A stretch of 64,000 nucleotides of DNA from WHTI01 sp963826105 (GTDB taxonomy: Bacteria > Actinomycetota > CADDZG01 > WHSQ01), in assembly GCA_963826105.1 (NCBI GenBank), contig CAWGWA010000007.1, forward strand, positions 1 through 64,000, in the 5' to 3' direction. This document shows positions 25,741 through 34,591 of this stretch, piece by piece. The notes under the pieces were generated by a model. It was not told the origin of the DNA, searched no databases, and saw only the letters and a list, made by a program, of their open reading frames with translations. How positions within the stretch are numbered: the first letter of the stretch is position 1; the number at the start of each line of letters is the position of its first letter. Position numbers and translations under genes: made by a program.

Positions 25741-26763
25741 GTGACCGAGACGTTCCACTGGGGTTCGACGATCTCCCACCTCCTTGCGGGCGATTCCCTC
25801 GATGAGGAGATCGCGGAGCGCGCCATGACCGAGATCATGGAGGGGGCTGCGACGCCTGCCCAGATCGCCGGCTTCGTCATCGCGTTGCGCGCCAAAGGAG
25901 AGACGGTCGATGAGGTTGTTGGTCTGGTGCGAACGATGCGTCGGTTCGGAGACAAGGTCGATGTCGTGGGCGAGGTTCTCGATACCTGCGGCACCGGTGG
26001 AGATCGGACCGGAACCTTCAACGTTTCGACCGCGGCGGCGGTCGTGTGCGCCGGAGCGGGGGCCCGGGTGGCCAAGCACGGCAACCGGGCGGCGTCGTCC
26101 AAGTGCGGCTCCGCCGATGTTCTCGAGGCGCTGGGAGTCAAGATCGACCTTCCGCCCGCCGGAGTGGCTACCTGCCTGGCCGAAGCAGGGATCGGGTTCT
26201 GCTTCGCTCCCGTGTTCCACCCCGCGATGCGCCATGCAGGCTCGACCCGTAGGGAACTTGGGGTGCCAACCATCTTCAACTTCCTCGGCCCGTTGACCAA
26301 TCCAGCCGGAGCCACGCGCCAGGCCCTGGGAGTTGCTGATGCACGGATGATCGAGGTGATGGTCGAGGCCCTGGGGCGACTGGGAAGCAATCACGTGATC
26401 GCCTTCCACGGTTACGAGGGACTCGATGAACTTGCTACCGCCGGCCCCTCGGATGTCGTCGAGCTCAAAGCGGGCGTCGTATCTCGATGGACGATCGATC
26501 CTTCGGAGCTGGGGTTCGAGCGGGCTCCGATCGAAGCGATCGCCGGCGGAACCGCCGAGGAGAACGCGGCCACGATCCGTTCGGTCATGCGGGGGGACAA
26601 GGGCCCCAGGCGTGACATCGTCGTGCTGAACGCGGCCGCCGGGCTCGTGGCCGCCGGGTTCGCGGCGGATATCCCGGCCGGGATCGTGGCGGCCGCCGAG
26701 TCCATCGACTCGGGTCGGGCAGGGGAATCCCTCGAGCGGCTAGTGGCCGTATCCAACTCTTGA
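25741..26763 (+). CDS. trpD: Anthranilate phosphoribosyltransferase
   Basis: 340-residue enzyme: anthranilate + PRPP to phosphoribosyl-anthranilate, second step of tryptophan synthesis. PRPP loop DTCGTGGDRTGTFNVST (about 80-96), KHGNRAASSKCGSADVLEALG, anthranilate-site FAPVFHPAMRH and RRELGVPTIFNFLGPLTNP. Full length. GTG start at 25741, 9 nt after the molybdoenzyme stop. No other trp gene is in the window; the following gene is a CADD-type protein. Confidence 0.93.
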   Translation: MTETFHWGSTISHLLAGDSLDEEIAERAMTEIMEGAATPAQIAGFVIALRAKGETVDEVVGLVRTMRRFGDKVDVVGEVLDTCGTGGDRTGTFNVSTAAAVVCAGAGARVAKHGNRAASSKCGSADVLEALGVKIDLPPAGVATCLAEAGIGFCFAPVFHPAMRHAGSTRRELGVPTIFNFLGPLTNPAGATRQALGVADARMIEVMVEALGRLGSNHVIAFHGYEGLDELATAGPSDVVELKAGVVSRWTIDPSELGFERAPIEAIAGGTAEENAATIRSVMRGDKGPRRDIVVLNAAAGLVAAGFAADIPAGIVAAAESIDSGRAGESLERLVAVSNS

Positions 26764-26818
26764 GGGTCCGGCGGGTTACATTCCCCTGGTCCGCTTGATT
26801 CACAACGGGAGGCCGTTC

Positions 26819-27481
26819 ATGAGTGACGTTGCGAAGCGACTCGATGCCGAGACCAAGGGATTCAACCTTCTCGAGCACCCCTTTTACGTGGCCTGGTCTG
26901 AGGGACGCCTTACGAGCGACGACCTCTCGTTCTATTCGCAGCAGTACTTCCGCCAGGTAGAGGCGTTCCCGACGTGGCTCTCGACGCTCGCCGGGCGGAT
27001 CGATCCGGGCGAGGCCCGCAGCATCGTCGAGGAGAACCTCGCCGATGAGGTCGGTGACGACCACCCCGGTCTGTGGCTCGCGTTCGCCGAGTCCCTGGGC
27101 GTCGATGCCGATGCGGTTCGCGGAGCCACGGTCGAGGACGAGACCGCTTCCTGTGTCGGAGCCTTCACCGATGCGGCCGAGAACAACTCGGTTCCGTTCG
27201 CTCTGGGGATGCTCTACGGCTACGAGTCCCAGACCCCCGCGGTCGCAGCGACCAAGATCGAAGGGCTAAAGAAGCACTATGGGATCGAGGGACCGGGGGT
27301 CGAGTACTTCGAGCTCCACGGCGAACTCGACATCGAGCACTCGGCCGAGATGGCTCGTGCGATCGACGAGGTTTGCAGTGGCGAAGAGGATCTAGCCGAG
27401 GCTACTGCCGGAGCGCGTGCGGGAGCGGCGGCGATCTGGAGATTGCTCGACGGAGTCGCCCGCGTACGTCAGGTCGCCTGA
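26819..27481 (+). CDS. CADD/TenA-fold iron oxygenase, probable p-aminobenzoate (folate) protein
   Basis: 220-residue heme-oxygenase-like all-helical protein resembling chlamydial CADD and PqqC. The metal-site helix has FELHGELDIEH, i.e. the H-x3-D-x2-H spacing known for CADD. Tyrosines Y23, Y39 and Y43 fall in the segments where CADD uses its own tyrosine as pABA source (HPFYVAW, FYSQQYFRQVEAFP). ATG at 26819 with GGGAGG upstream is preferred to 26795. Position right after trpD places it beside chorismate-linked metabolism. The last 90 nt overlap the opposing nuclease gene. Confidence 0.75.
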   Translation: MSDVAKRLDAETKGFNLLEHPFYVAWSEGRLTSDDLSFYSQQYFRQVEAFPTWLSTLAGRIDPGEARSIVEENLADEVGDDHPGLWLAFAESLGVDADAVRGATVEDETASCVGAFTDAAENNSVPFALGMLYGYESQTPAVAATKIEGLKKHYGIEGPGVEYFELHGELDIEHSAEMARAIDEVCSGEEDLAEATAGARAGAAAIWRLLDGVARVRQVA

Positions 27482-29113
27482 CCGGCGTTTCTTAGGCGCC
27501 TTGAACGCTCCTTCCGAGTGACATCCGATCGGATGTGCCCAGGAACCATCCACCGCGAGTAAAGCTAGCTCGCTGCTGCGCTCGATCCATGTGTCGAGAA
27601 GTCCGGCCTCTGCCGCCGCATCCGGCGTCATGAATGCCGGTACCGACCCGGCCGGATAGCTCGCCAACAAGCGTTTAGCCGCGGCCGATGGATCCTCGGT
27701 TCCGAGTGGCATGGCGGCCACCATCCGTCCGCGCACGATCAGGAACATGCGGTCTCCTGCAGCGAGCACGATCCGCCCTGCATCCAGCAGGGAACGAAGC
27801 CGGATCGAGCGGATAAGAAAGTCCTCGAGGAGCGCTCCTCTTCCTCGCACCTCGGCTGCCTCCTCGAAGCGCTCGGCCCGGGCGAGGACGTGCATCTTCT
27901 GGGCGATACGCCCGGCGACACGCGCCGGCGAGCAGAGGATCGCTTCCGCAGCCCGGCGGATCTCCTCGCGCTGGCCGCCCGAACCGGGACACTTGCCGAT
28001 CTCCTCGAGGCCACACCCGCGACATCTGGCCGGGTTCGTGCATCGGTGTATCCCCGAGCCGGTTCGGAAAGCGTCGATCAACGTCCTCACCGTGCGACTC
28101 GAGGTGAAGGGACCGACGTACAGCGATCCATCCGTTTGTGGCTTGCGCGCAGCCGCCATGCGGGGGACGCGCTTGCGGTGTTCGACCTTCAGATACCAGG
28201 AGGATCGCTTCTTCCCGCGACGGTTGTACGGCGGTTGCTGTTCCACGATGAACCGTGCCTCGGCGACCTCGGCTTCGATCACGCTCTCGTGGACGTCGAA
28301 GGAGAGTGCCTGTGTCTCCTTCAATAGATTCCGGATGCCGCTCCGCGGATCGCCGTAGAAGTACGAGCGCACACGCGCCCGGAGATCGGTGGCTTTCCCC
28401 ACGTACAGGGTCCTGCCGCCACCATCGAGGAACCGGTAGACGCCGGGGGAGCGGGGAAGGTCATCGGTTAGACGGATCTTCGAGAACGTGCCATCGATGC
28501 GTGCCGAGGACATCGACAGAAGGTCGTCAAGGGTGGTGACTCCGAATCCGGCGACGCGTTCGATGAGGTTATGGAGCACGTCGGTGGTTGCGAGCACATC
28601 AGCAAAGGCACGGTGACAGGGCTTGTGCGCGCAGCGCAGGTGATGGGCCAGGGTCTCCAGCTTGTTGTTGCGGACCTCTCCTTGCAGGATCCTTCGCGCG
28701 AGCTGGGCGGTGTCGACGACCTGGTTCGTGATGGTGGCGTAGTCGTTACGGGCCAATGCAGAGTTGAGGAAAGAGACATCGAACCGAGCGTTGTGCGCCA
28801 CGAGCACGCTGCCCCCGAGGAACTCGATGAAGTTGGGAAGCACTTCTTCGATCGGGGGAGCGTCGAAGAGCATGTCGTCGGAGATGCCGGTCAACAGCCT
28901 GATGAACGACGGCACAGGTTCGCCCGGATCGACCAGGCTCTGGAAACTCCCTTCGACCTCTCCGCGCCTCACCTTCAATGCACCGATCTCGGTGATCTTC
29001 GAGTCTCGCGGGGAGCCTCCGGTGGTCTCGAGGTCGACGACGCAGAACGTCACCTGTGACAGAGGAGTCCCGAGGTCCTCGAACGAGCGCTGGGCGAGCA
29101 TAGTGATGAACAT
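27392..29113 (-). CDS. DEDD exonuclease-UvrC-like (GIY-YIG) fusion nuclease, Cho-like
   Basis: 573-residue two-nuclease fusion. The N-terminus (about 20-190) is a DNA polymerase III epsilon-type 3'-5' exonuclease: VDLETTGGSP, VAHNARFDVSFLNSAL and HRAFADVLAT. Then a GIY-YIG domain: GVYRFLDGGGRTLYVGKATDLRARVRSYF and RFIVEQQPPYNRR (about 235-320), and a UvrC-like C-terminal part without the HhH end. Role: alternative 3' incision in nucleotide excision repair. An SOS box touches the start. ATG 29113 or 29101 (MLAQRS) are both possible. The last 30 residues are antisense to the CADD gene and probably dispensable. Confidence 0.9.
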   Translation of the reverse strand: MFITMLAQRSFEDLGTPLSQVTFCVVDLETTGGSPRDSKITEIGALKVRRGEVEGSFQSLVDPGEPVPSFIRLLTGISDDMLFDAPPIEEVLPNFIEFLGGSVLVAHNARFDVSFLNSALARNDYATITNQVVDTAQLARRILQGEVRNNKLETLAHHLRCAHKPCHRAFADVLATTDVLHNLIERVAGFGVTTLDDLLSMSSARIDGTFSKIRLTDDLPRSPGVYRFLDGGGRTLYVGKATDLRARVRSYFYGDPRSGIRNLLKETQALSFDVHESVIEAEVAEARFIVEQQPPYNRRGKKRSSWYLKVEHRKRVPRMAAARKPQTDGSLYVGPFTSSRTVRTLIDAFRTGSGIHRCTNPARCRGCGLEEIGKCPGSGGQREEIRRAAEAILCSPARVAGRIAQKMHVLARAERFEEAAEVRGRGALLEDFLIRSIRLRSLLDAGRIVLAAGDRMFLIVRGRMVAAMPLGTEDPSAAAKRLLASYPAGSVPAFMTPDAAAEAGLLDTWIERSSELALLAVDGSWAHPIGCHSEGAFKAPKKRRSGDLTYAGDSVEQSPDRRRSRTRSGSSLG

Positions 29114-29114
29114 A

Positions 29115-29128
29115 CGAACATACGTTCG
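29115..29128. promoter_or_regulatory. LexA (SOS) box
   Basis: CGAACATACGTTCG, a perfect match to the actinobacterial/Gram-positive SOS palindrome CGAAC-N4-GTTCG. Its edge is 1 nt from the ATG at 29113 of the Cho-like nuclease and 58 nt from the divergent phosphatase gene, so LexA binding would block transcription of the nuclease directly. Confidence 0.92.
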
Positions 29129-29186
29129 CTAACGCAAGGACGGCCGGGGTCGTTGGGGGAAAGAAACAGGGCGGTGCGCAAATAGG

Positions 29187-30995
29187 ATGCTCGCCATGGT
29201 CCGCGACGGTCCGGCTCCGGCGATCATCAGCGAAGACGTCTACGAGGAGTTGAACCACACCCTCGAGATGCTGCGCGAGGACGCCGCGGTCTCTCGGGCC
29301 TTGCTGGGGCTGGCGGGGGCCCTAGCCGAAGTGAGGACCGTGGACGACACACTCGAACTCGCGGTGCGGATGGTCCCCGAGATGCTGGGAGCGGACCGGT
29401 GCTTCGCCGCCACTTGGGACCGGTTTCAGGACCGCTTCACGATCCATGCTCGCTGGGGCTTCCGACCGGATCTGGAGGAGCTGAACGACCATCTGGCGGC
29501 GACGGAGGGCTTCCCCGTCCTCAGGAGTGCCCTCCACGGAGGCAGGGCCCCGCTGCTGGTCTCCGACGTGACGACGTTCCCGGTGGTGAAGGATCAGGAC
29601 GTGAAGACCCGTGAGCTCGGGGCCTACGTCGGCATCCCCCTGACGAGGGACGGCGAGGAGCTGGGGATACTCGCCCTCGAGTACAAGCGGGCCCGCGAAT
29701 TCGGCGGCAAGGAAGTAACCCTGACGCTCGCCATCGGCCGCCTGGTCAGTACCGCATTCGTCAATGCTCGGCGCTTCACACAGTTGGACACGCTGAGGGG
29801 CTTCTCGCTCCGGCTCGGACGTGTGCTCCGACTCAGTCCTGTGATCGAAGAGGTGACCGCGGGGGCCGAGCGACTGTTGGACGGGGACGGCGCCGGGGTG
29901 TATCTCGCCGATGCCACCCGCCTGGAGCTCCTTCCCGCGGCCCGCCGGGGTGCCGGAAGCAGCGGCGACTTCGCCCGGATCCCCCTGACCGAGGAGCCGT
30001 GGGGCGGGCTGGCTGAGGGCCGGACGATCCACGTTCCGGCCTCGGAGGGTCGGTTCCAACCGGAAGGTGGACAGCCCCTCTCTATCGTGGCGAGCCCGAT
30101 CCTGGGTGCTACTTCGGCGATCCTCGGTGCGATCGTCGTTTTCTTCGAACGGTCGGTGGCCCTCGGTTCCGACGAGATCGAGGCCCTCGAGGTGCTCGCC
30201 GCTCAAAGTGCGATGGCGATCGAGAACGCCCAGCGTTTCGAGCGACAGAGGAGAGTTGCGCGCAGCCTCCAGCGAGGATTGCTCGCAACGGATGTCACCG
30301 CCGTCGAAGGGTTCCGGATCGGAACGGTGTACGAGCCGGCCACCGACGACGCCGAGGTTGGCGGTGATTTCTTCGACGTGTTCGATCTCCCGGACGCCCG
30401 GATCGGTCTGGTCGTGGGAGACGTCTCCGGCAAGGGTGCGGAAGCCGCGGCCCTAACCGCCCAAGCGAAGTACATGTTGAGGGCGTTCGCCAGCCGCAAT
30501 CCGTCTCCAGCGTCGGCCCTATTCCACCTGAACAACTCTCTGGAGCGTGCCCTCGATGAGGAACGGTTCGCCACCGCCCTGTTCGCGACGATCGATCCGA
30601 AGGACCGTTCCGGCCAGGTCTCGGTCGCAGGCCACCCGTTCCCCCTGATCTACCGCGCCGGCACCGGCGAGGTCGAGGCCCACGAGCCGAAGGGCGGGTT
30701 GCTTGGGTGCTTCCCCGATGAACAGTACGAACAGAGCGCGTACGAACTCGAGCCGGGCGATGTTCTCCTCGCGTGCACCGACGGGCTCCTCGAAGCTCGA
30801 TCCGGAAACGAGATGTATGGGACCGAGCGATTGATCGCCGCGCTCAAACGTTTGGCGCCGACTCACTCCGATGACGAGCTGGCGCGCGCTATCTTCGAGG
30901 ACGCCAGAGAGTTCGGTTCGATCAGAGACGACACCGTCGTGATCGTGATGTCGTTCGACGGCATCATCGGCAAGGTTCCGGGTGGTGGCGTCTGA
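29187..30995 (+). CDS. GAF-domain PP2C phosphatase, SpoIIE/RsbU type
   Basis: 602-residue soluble serine phosphatase. Two GAF-like modules (about 45-195 and 205-350) are followed by a SpoIIE-type PP2C domain: ARSLQRGLLA, GGDFFDVFDL, VVGDVSGKGAEAAALTA, FATALFATID, GHPFPLIYR, LLACTDGLLEARS and DDTVVIVM supply the metal-binding aspartates. Such proteins dephosphorylate anti-anti-sigma factors in partner switching. No STAS protein is adjacent; an RsbW-like kinase is 27 kb away. Coupled to the next small gene by a shared base. Confidence 0.88.
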   Translation: MLAMVRDGPAPAIISEDVYEELNHTLEMLREDAAVSRALLGLAGALAEVRTVDDTLELAVRMVPEMLGADRCFAATWDRFQDRFTIHARWGFRPDLEELNDHLAATEGFPVLRSALHGGRAPLLVSDVTTFPVVKDQDVKTRELGAYVGIPLTRDGEELGILALEYKRAREFGGKEVTLTLAIGRLVSTAFVNARRFTQLDTLRGFSLRLGRVLRLSPVIEEVTAGAERLLDGDGAGVYLADATRLELLPAARRGAGSSGDFARIPLTEEPWGGLAEGRTIHVPASEGRFQPEGGQPLSIVASPILGATSAILGAIVVFFERSVALGSDEIEALEVLAAQSAMAIENAQRFERQRRVARSLQRGLLATDVTAVEGFRIGTVYEPATDDAEVGGDFFDVFDLPDARIGLVVGDVSGKGAEAAALTAQAKYMLRAFASRNPSPASALFHLNNSLERALDEERFATALFATIDPKDRSGQVSVAGHPFPLIYRAGTGEVEAHEPKGGLLGCFPDEQYEQSAYELEPGDVLLACTDGLLEARSGNEMYGTERLIAALKRLAPTHSDDELARAIFEDAREFGSIRDDTVVIVMSFDGIIGKVPGGGV

Positions 30996-31207
30996 TGTAC
31001 CTCTGTACCGCGTGCGGCAACAAGACACGCTTCGACCTTTTCGAGAGCAGGCGAATGCGCACCTTTCAGCACTACTCGCTTGGCGGTGAGATGAACGTCG
31101 AAGAAGAGGAGATCCTGGACCGCACCATCGAGAAGGTGGTCTGCCGCTGGTGCGGTTCGAGCGAGTCGATCGTCGAGCAGGCTTCGATGGCACCCGAAGA
31201 TCGATGA
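30995..31207 (+). CDS. Small four-cysteine zinc-binding protein, unknown
   Basis: 70 residues with two CxxC knuckles, C4/C7 and C50/C53, separated by a charged linker (EEEEILDRTIEK). Probably one zinc ion. ATG overlaps the phosphatase stop by one nucleotide and its own stop overlaps the CoA-transferase ATG by 4 nt, so it is tightly coupled in an operon. Function unknown; the spacing suggests a structural zinc ribbon rather than an enzyme. Confidence 0.72.
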   Translation: MYLCTACGNKTRFDLFESRRMRTFQHYSLGGEMNVEEEEILDRTIEKVVCRWCGSSESIVEQASMAPEDR

Positions 31208-32382
31208 GCGGGCCCCTCGAAGGCGTCCGGATCCTGGATCTCACGCGATTGCTTCCGGGCGGCTACGCGACCCTGCTTCTGGCGGACCTCGGCGCCGACG
31301 TCGTCAAAGTCGAAGAGCCCGGCAAGGGCGACTACATCAGGTGGACACCGCCGCTCGTCGGCGAGTTCTCAGCCGCGCACATCGCGCTGAACCGCAACAA
31401 GCGCTCGATAACCATCGATCTCCGATCGGATGAGGGACGCGCTCTGATGCTACGGCTGGTCGAGCATTTCGACGTGGTGATCGAGTCGTTCCGGCCGGGA
31501 GTGATGGAGCGACTCGGCGTCGGCTACAGCGCTCTTCGGACCGAGCATCCCGGTTTGATCTACTGCGCGATCACCGGATACGGGCAGGACGGACCTCGCT
31601 CGCAGACCGCGGGTCACGACGTCAACTACATCGGTTACGCCGGGTTGCTCTCGATCATCGGTCCGGAAGGTGGGCCTCCGGTGATCCCCGGGGTGCAGAT
31701 CGGCGATCTTGCCGGAGGAGGGATGAGCGCGGTGATCGCGGTTCTCGCGGCGCTGCATCGCCGGTCGTCCACCGGGGCGGGCGAGTTCTGCGACATCTCG
31801 ATGATGGACGGAGCGCTGTCATGGCTGACGATCCATGCGGGCGAGTACGTCGCTACCGGGGCGGATCCGTCCTGGTCGGACATGCACCTCTCCGGGAGGT
31901 ACCCGTGCTACCGCATCTATCCGGCCGCCGATGGCCACCTGACGGTGGGAGCGCTCGAACCTCAGTTCTGGAAGGCGCTATGCGAGGCACTTGGAAGGGA
32001 CGACCTGCTCGACGACGCCTTTGCCATGGGCGAGCGGCGCGATGAGGTCGTGACCGAACTGACGGAACTGTTCGCTACGAAGACGCGTGCGGAATGGATG
32101 GAGGCGCTCGCCGGGATGGACGTTTGCGTCGGGCCGGTCAACAACTTCTCCGAGGCATTCTCTGACGAGCAGGCGGTCCACCGCGGCATGGTGGTCGACG
32201 TAGAGGTCCCGGGGGCCGGAGTCTGGCGTCACATCGGAGATCCGATCCGCCTGCAGGAAGCCCCCGGCTCGATCGATCGACTCCCTCCGCCGAAGATGGG
32301 GGAGCACACCGAGCAGGTCTTGTCGGAATGCGGGGTCACCTCCGAGGAGGTCGATTCCCTCAGGGCCGCGGGAGCGATCTGA
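31204..32382 (+). CDS. CaiB/BaiF (class III) CoA transferase
   Basis: 392-residue family III CoA transferase or alpha-methylacyl-CoA racemase-like enzyme. N-terminal GVRILDLTRLLPGGYATLLLADLGADVVKVE, NRNKRSITIDLRSDEGR, VVIESFRPGVMERLGVGY and the catalytic-Asp region CDISMMDGALSW are visible. Length fits the family. It could move CoA between carboxylic acids or racemise 2-methylacyl-CoA; the motifs do not separate these. ATGA overlap with the zinc protein; its stop shares one base with the next start. Confidence 0.9.
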   Translation: MSGPLEGVRILDLTRLLPGGYATLLLADLGADVVKVEEPGKGDYIRWTPPLVGEFSAAHIALNRNKRSITIDLRSDEGRALMLRLVEHFDVVIESFRPGVMERLGVGYSALRTEHPGLIYCAITGYGQDGPRSQTAGHDVNYIGYAGLLSIIGPEGGPPVIPGVQIGDLAGGGMSAVIAVLAALHRRSSTGAGEFCDISMMDGALSWLTIHAGEYVATGADPSWSDMHLSGRYPCYRIYPAADGHLTVGALEPQFWKALCEALGRDDLLDDAFAMGERRDEVVTELTELFATKTRAEWMEALAGMDVCVGPVNNFSEAFSDEQAVHRGMVVDVEVPGAGVWRHIGDPIRLQEAPGSIDRLPPPKMGEHTEQVLSECGVTSEEVDSLRAAGAI

Positions 32383-33593
32383 TGCCTCCCGAGACCGACG
32401 TACAGACCTCGCTCGTTCGGGCGGTCGGTGCCTTCATCAGGGCGATGCCGGCCCAAGAGCTTCCCAAGTCCCTGAGACCTCTACAGAGCTTCCGCCCTCA
32501 AACCCTGATGAAGCATCGTGCCGAGGTTTTGGCCGCGCTCGAGGACGAAGAGCTTCGCGCGAAGATCGTCGACTGGCTCGATGAGATGAAGCCTTCGTTG
32601 CCGAAGGGAGACCTCAGAGCCCTCCGCATAGCGGCCGTTCGAGAGGACGGGTGGGCCGAGGCACTGGCGTCACGTTCCACCCCCGCCGCTCCGCGCGCCA
32701 AAGCCGAACCCGTCGAACGTCTGACAGGGGATCTCGAACGCGAGAGGGCGAAGGTGAAGCGAGCGCGGGAGGACCACAAGCGTGCGAAGGACACAGCGAC
32801 CAAAGAGATCGATTCACGGACCAAGCAGATCGCCGACCTGACCAGACAACTCGACGCCGCGAGGGCCGAGAACAGGACCGCTATGGAAGCCGCGACCGCG
32901 GCCCGTGGTGCCGCCGAGGCAGCTCGTACGGATGCGGATCGTTCCGTCCGCAAGGCGGCGCGCTCGCTCGAGAAGGCTGAGGCGGATGCCCTCAAGGCTC
33001 GATCCGAGCTTAAGGAACTCCGGCGCGAACTGACCGCGGTGACCAAAGAACGAGATCGCTTGGAGGCACGCATCGAGACGCTCGAGACGAGGTTGGAGCG
33101 CGCCAAGAAGGTCCCGGGAACGACCCCGAAGGCGCGGGGCAAACGTCGGGTTCCTTTGCCGGTGCCCAAAGGCCGGCTTCCCTCGGATCCGCAGACTCTC
33201 GACGAGTGGCTCAGTGCTCCCACGGTGAGGCTGCTCATCGACGGTTACAACGTCACTATGGCGAAGGGCGGATTCGGCGATCTTCGGCTCGAGACCCAGC
33301 GCGAGCGACTGATCACCGAGATAGCGAGCCTGGCGGCGATGAAGGGCGTACCGACGACGGTCGTCTTCGATGGGAAGGATGTCGGCCGCCATCCCGCACG
33401 CAAGAAGAAGGGACACGTGAACGTTCACTATTCCAAAGGCGAGATCGCGGACGATCACCTCGTGGGTCTGGTGCAGCGATCTCCTGAGACCCCCGTCGTG
33501 GTCGTCACGAGTGATCGTGAACTAACCGAACGGGTTGAGGAGCACGGCGCGAACGTGGCGAACTCGCCTCAGCTCCTGTCCCTGCTTCGCTAG
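32382..33593 (+). CDS. NYN-domain (YacP-like) RNase protein with coiled coil
   Basis: 403-residue protein. N-terminal helical region (1-110), a long Arg/Glu/Ala-rich coiled coil (about 120-260) and a C-terminal NYN/PIN-like domain: VRLLIDGYNVTMAK, TTVVFDGKDVG, GEIADDHLVG and VVVTSDRELTERV, with the acidic residues typical of metal-dependent RNases. Bacterial YacP relatives act in rRNA/mRNA decay. ATG at 32382 shares a base with the CoA-transferase stop. Its TAG stop lies in a CTAG shared with the opposing gene. Confidence 0.86.
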   Translation: MPPETDVQTSLVRAVGAFIRAMPAQELPKSLRPLQSFRPQTLMKHRAEVLAALEDEELRAKIVDWLDEMKPSLPKGDLRALRIAAVREDGWAEALASRSTPAAPRAKAEPVERLTGDLERERAKVKRAREDHKRAKDTATKEIDSRTKQIADLTRQLDAARAENRTAMEAATAARGAAEAARTDADRSVRKAARSLEKAEADALKARSELKELRRELTAVTKERDRLEARIETLETRLERAKKVPGTTPKARGKRRVPLPVPKGRLPSDPQTLDEWLSAPTVRLLIDGYNVTMAKGGFGDLRLETQRERLITEIASLAAMKGVPTTVVFDGKDVGRHPARKKKGHVNVHYSKGEIADDHLVGLVQRSPETPVVVVTSDRELTERVEEHGANVANSPQLLSLLR

Positions 33594-34591
33594 CGGTCGG
33601 TAACCGACCGGCTCGCGGCGTCGGCCGGCGGCCATGCCCCTGGACGGGTCGGCGCATTCGCCCAGCCCGGCGGCGGGACCTTGTGCGGCACCCTCGAGTG
33701 CAGCCGATCGCTAGCCCAGTAGACGGCGCGGGTGGCAAGGAGTCCGTCGATCAACTCGCGAGCGAACTCGTTCACCGGAAGTCCAAGGATCACCCGAGCG
33801 TGATCGCGAGCCCACTGTGTTCCTTCGATGTACCCGTGCACAGTGTCACGATGGATGCCGTTGTTGATCATCAGGGCGAAGGCGAAGATCCGCCGGCATC
33901 CATGCCAGGCGACCTTCTCCGGGTCATCGATCCACCGCTCGTATCGCCGGATCGTCCGTCGGCAGGCATCGCCGACGTCCGTTATCGCCGTCCCGTGGCC
34001 GGGATACGCGATGGAGACGTCCAGGCGCATGATCCGCTCTAGCGACGCGATGGCTTCCTCAACCGGCGAGGTGCCTTCGTTGACGAGGTTGATCCAGCTG
34101 ACCTCCGAGTCGAGCAGAACGTCGCCGCAGACCAGTACCTTCTCGCCCGATTCGTAAAAGCAGATCTGCCCGGTTGAGTGGCCGGGCGTGTGGATCACCT
34201 CGAGCTCGGTATCTCCGAGATCGACCCGGTCTCCCCCCGAGAGGAGCCGGTCGATCTGGTACGGCTCGACCGGTTGATCGAGCCATTCGGCCCGGCATGC
34301 CTTGAGGTCGCGCCGGTTCACGAGGCGCGCCTCCAGCGGATGACCGCAGATCGGTGCGTCCGTCGCGCGGGCGAGCGCGTAGTTCCCCCCGACGTGGTCG
34401 GAGTGGTGGTGGGTGTTCAGGATCGCCGCGAGAGAGCCGGGGGTAACCCCTTGGAACTCCACCAGGCGCAGGGTCTCGGTGGCATCGCTACCGAATCCGG
34501 TGTCGATCAACACGGGGGTCGGCCCGGTCACCAGGACCTGATTCGCGCTCGGGAAGGGCCTCCTCAGGAAGCGGAATCTGCTCGCCTGCCC
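33590..34591 (-). CDS. MBL-fold metallo-hydrolase
   Basis: 333-residue metallo-beta-lactamase-fold hydrolase. Metal-binding motif THHHSDHVGG, later ligands HTPGHSTGQICF, VCGDVLLDSEV and AYPGHG. A roughly 100-residue C-terminal extension (helical, ending in Pro/Ala-rich sequence) follows. Could be a glyoxalase II- or RNase Z-like thioesterase/hydrolase; substrate unknown. The start at 34591 (MGQASRFRF) has AGGAGG 6 nt upstream and is preferred to an in-frame ATG at 34624. Confidence 0.84.
   Translation of the reverse strand, partial: GQASRFRFLRRPFPSANQVLVTGPTPVLIDTGFGSDATETLRLVEFQGVTPGSLAAILNTHHHSDHVGGNYALARATDAPICGHPLEARLVNRRDLKACRAEWLDQPVEPYQIDRLLSGGDRVDLGDTELEVIHTPGHSTGQICFYESGEKVLVCGDVLLDSEVSWINLVNEGTSPVEEAIASLERIMRLDVSIAYPGHGTAITDVGDACRRTIRRYERWIDDPEKVAWHGCRRIFAFALMINNGIHRDTVHGYIEGTQWARDHARVILGLPVNEFARELIDGLLATRAVYWASDRLHSRVPHKVPPPGWANAPTRPGAWPPADAASRSVTDR

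Noticed and set aside
24529..26409. A 626-codon open frame on the minus strand
   Set aside because: Entirely antisense to the molybdoenzyme and trpD, both with strong family motifs. The translation is low-complexity and Arg/Gly/His-rich, as expected from GC-rich antisense frames.
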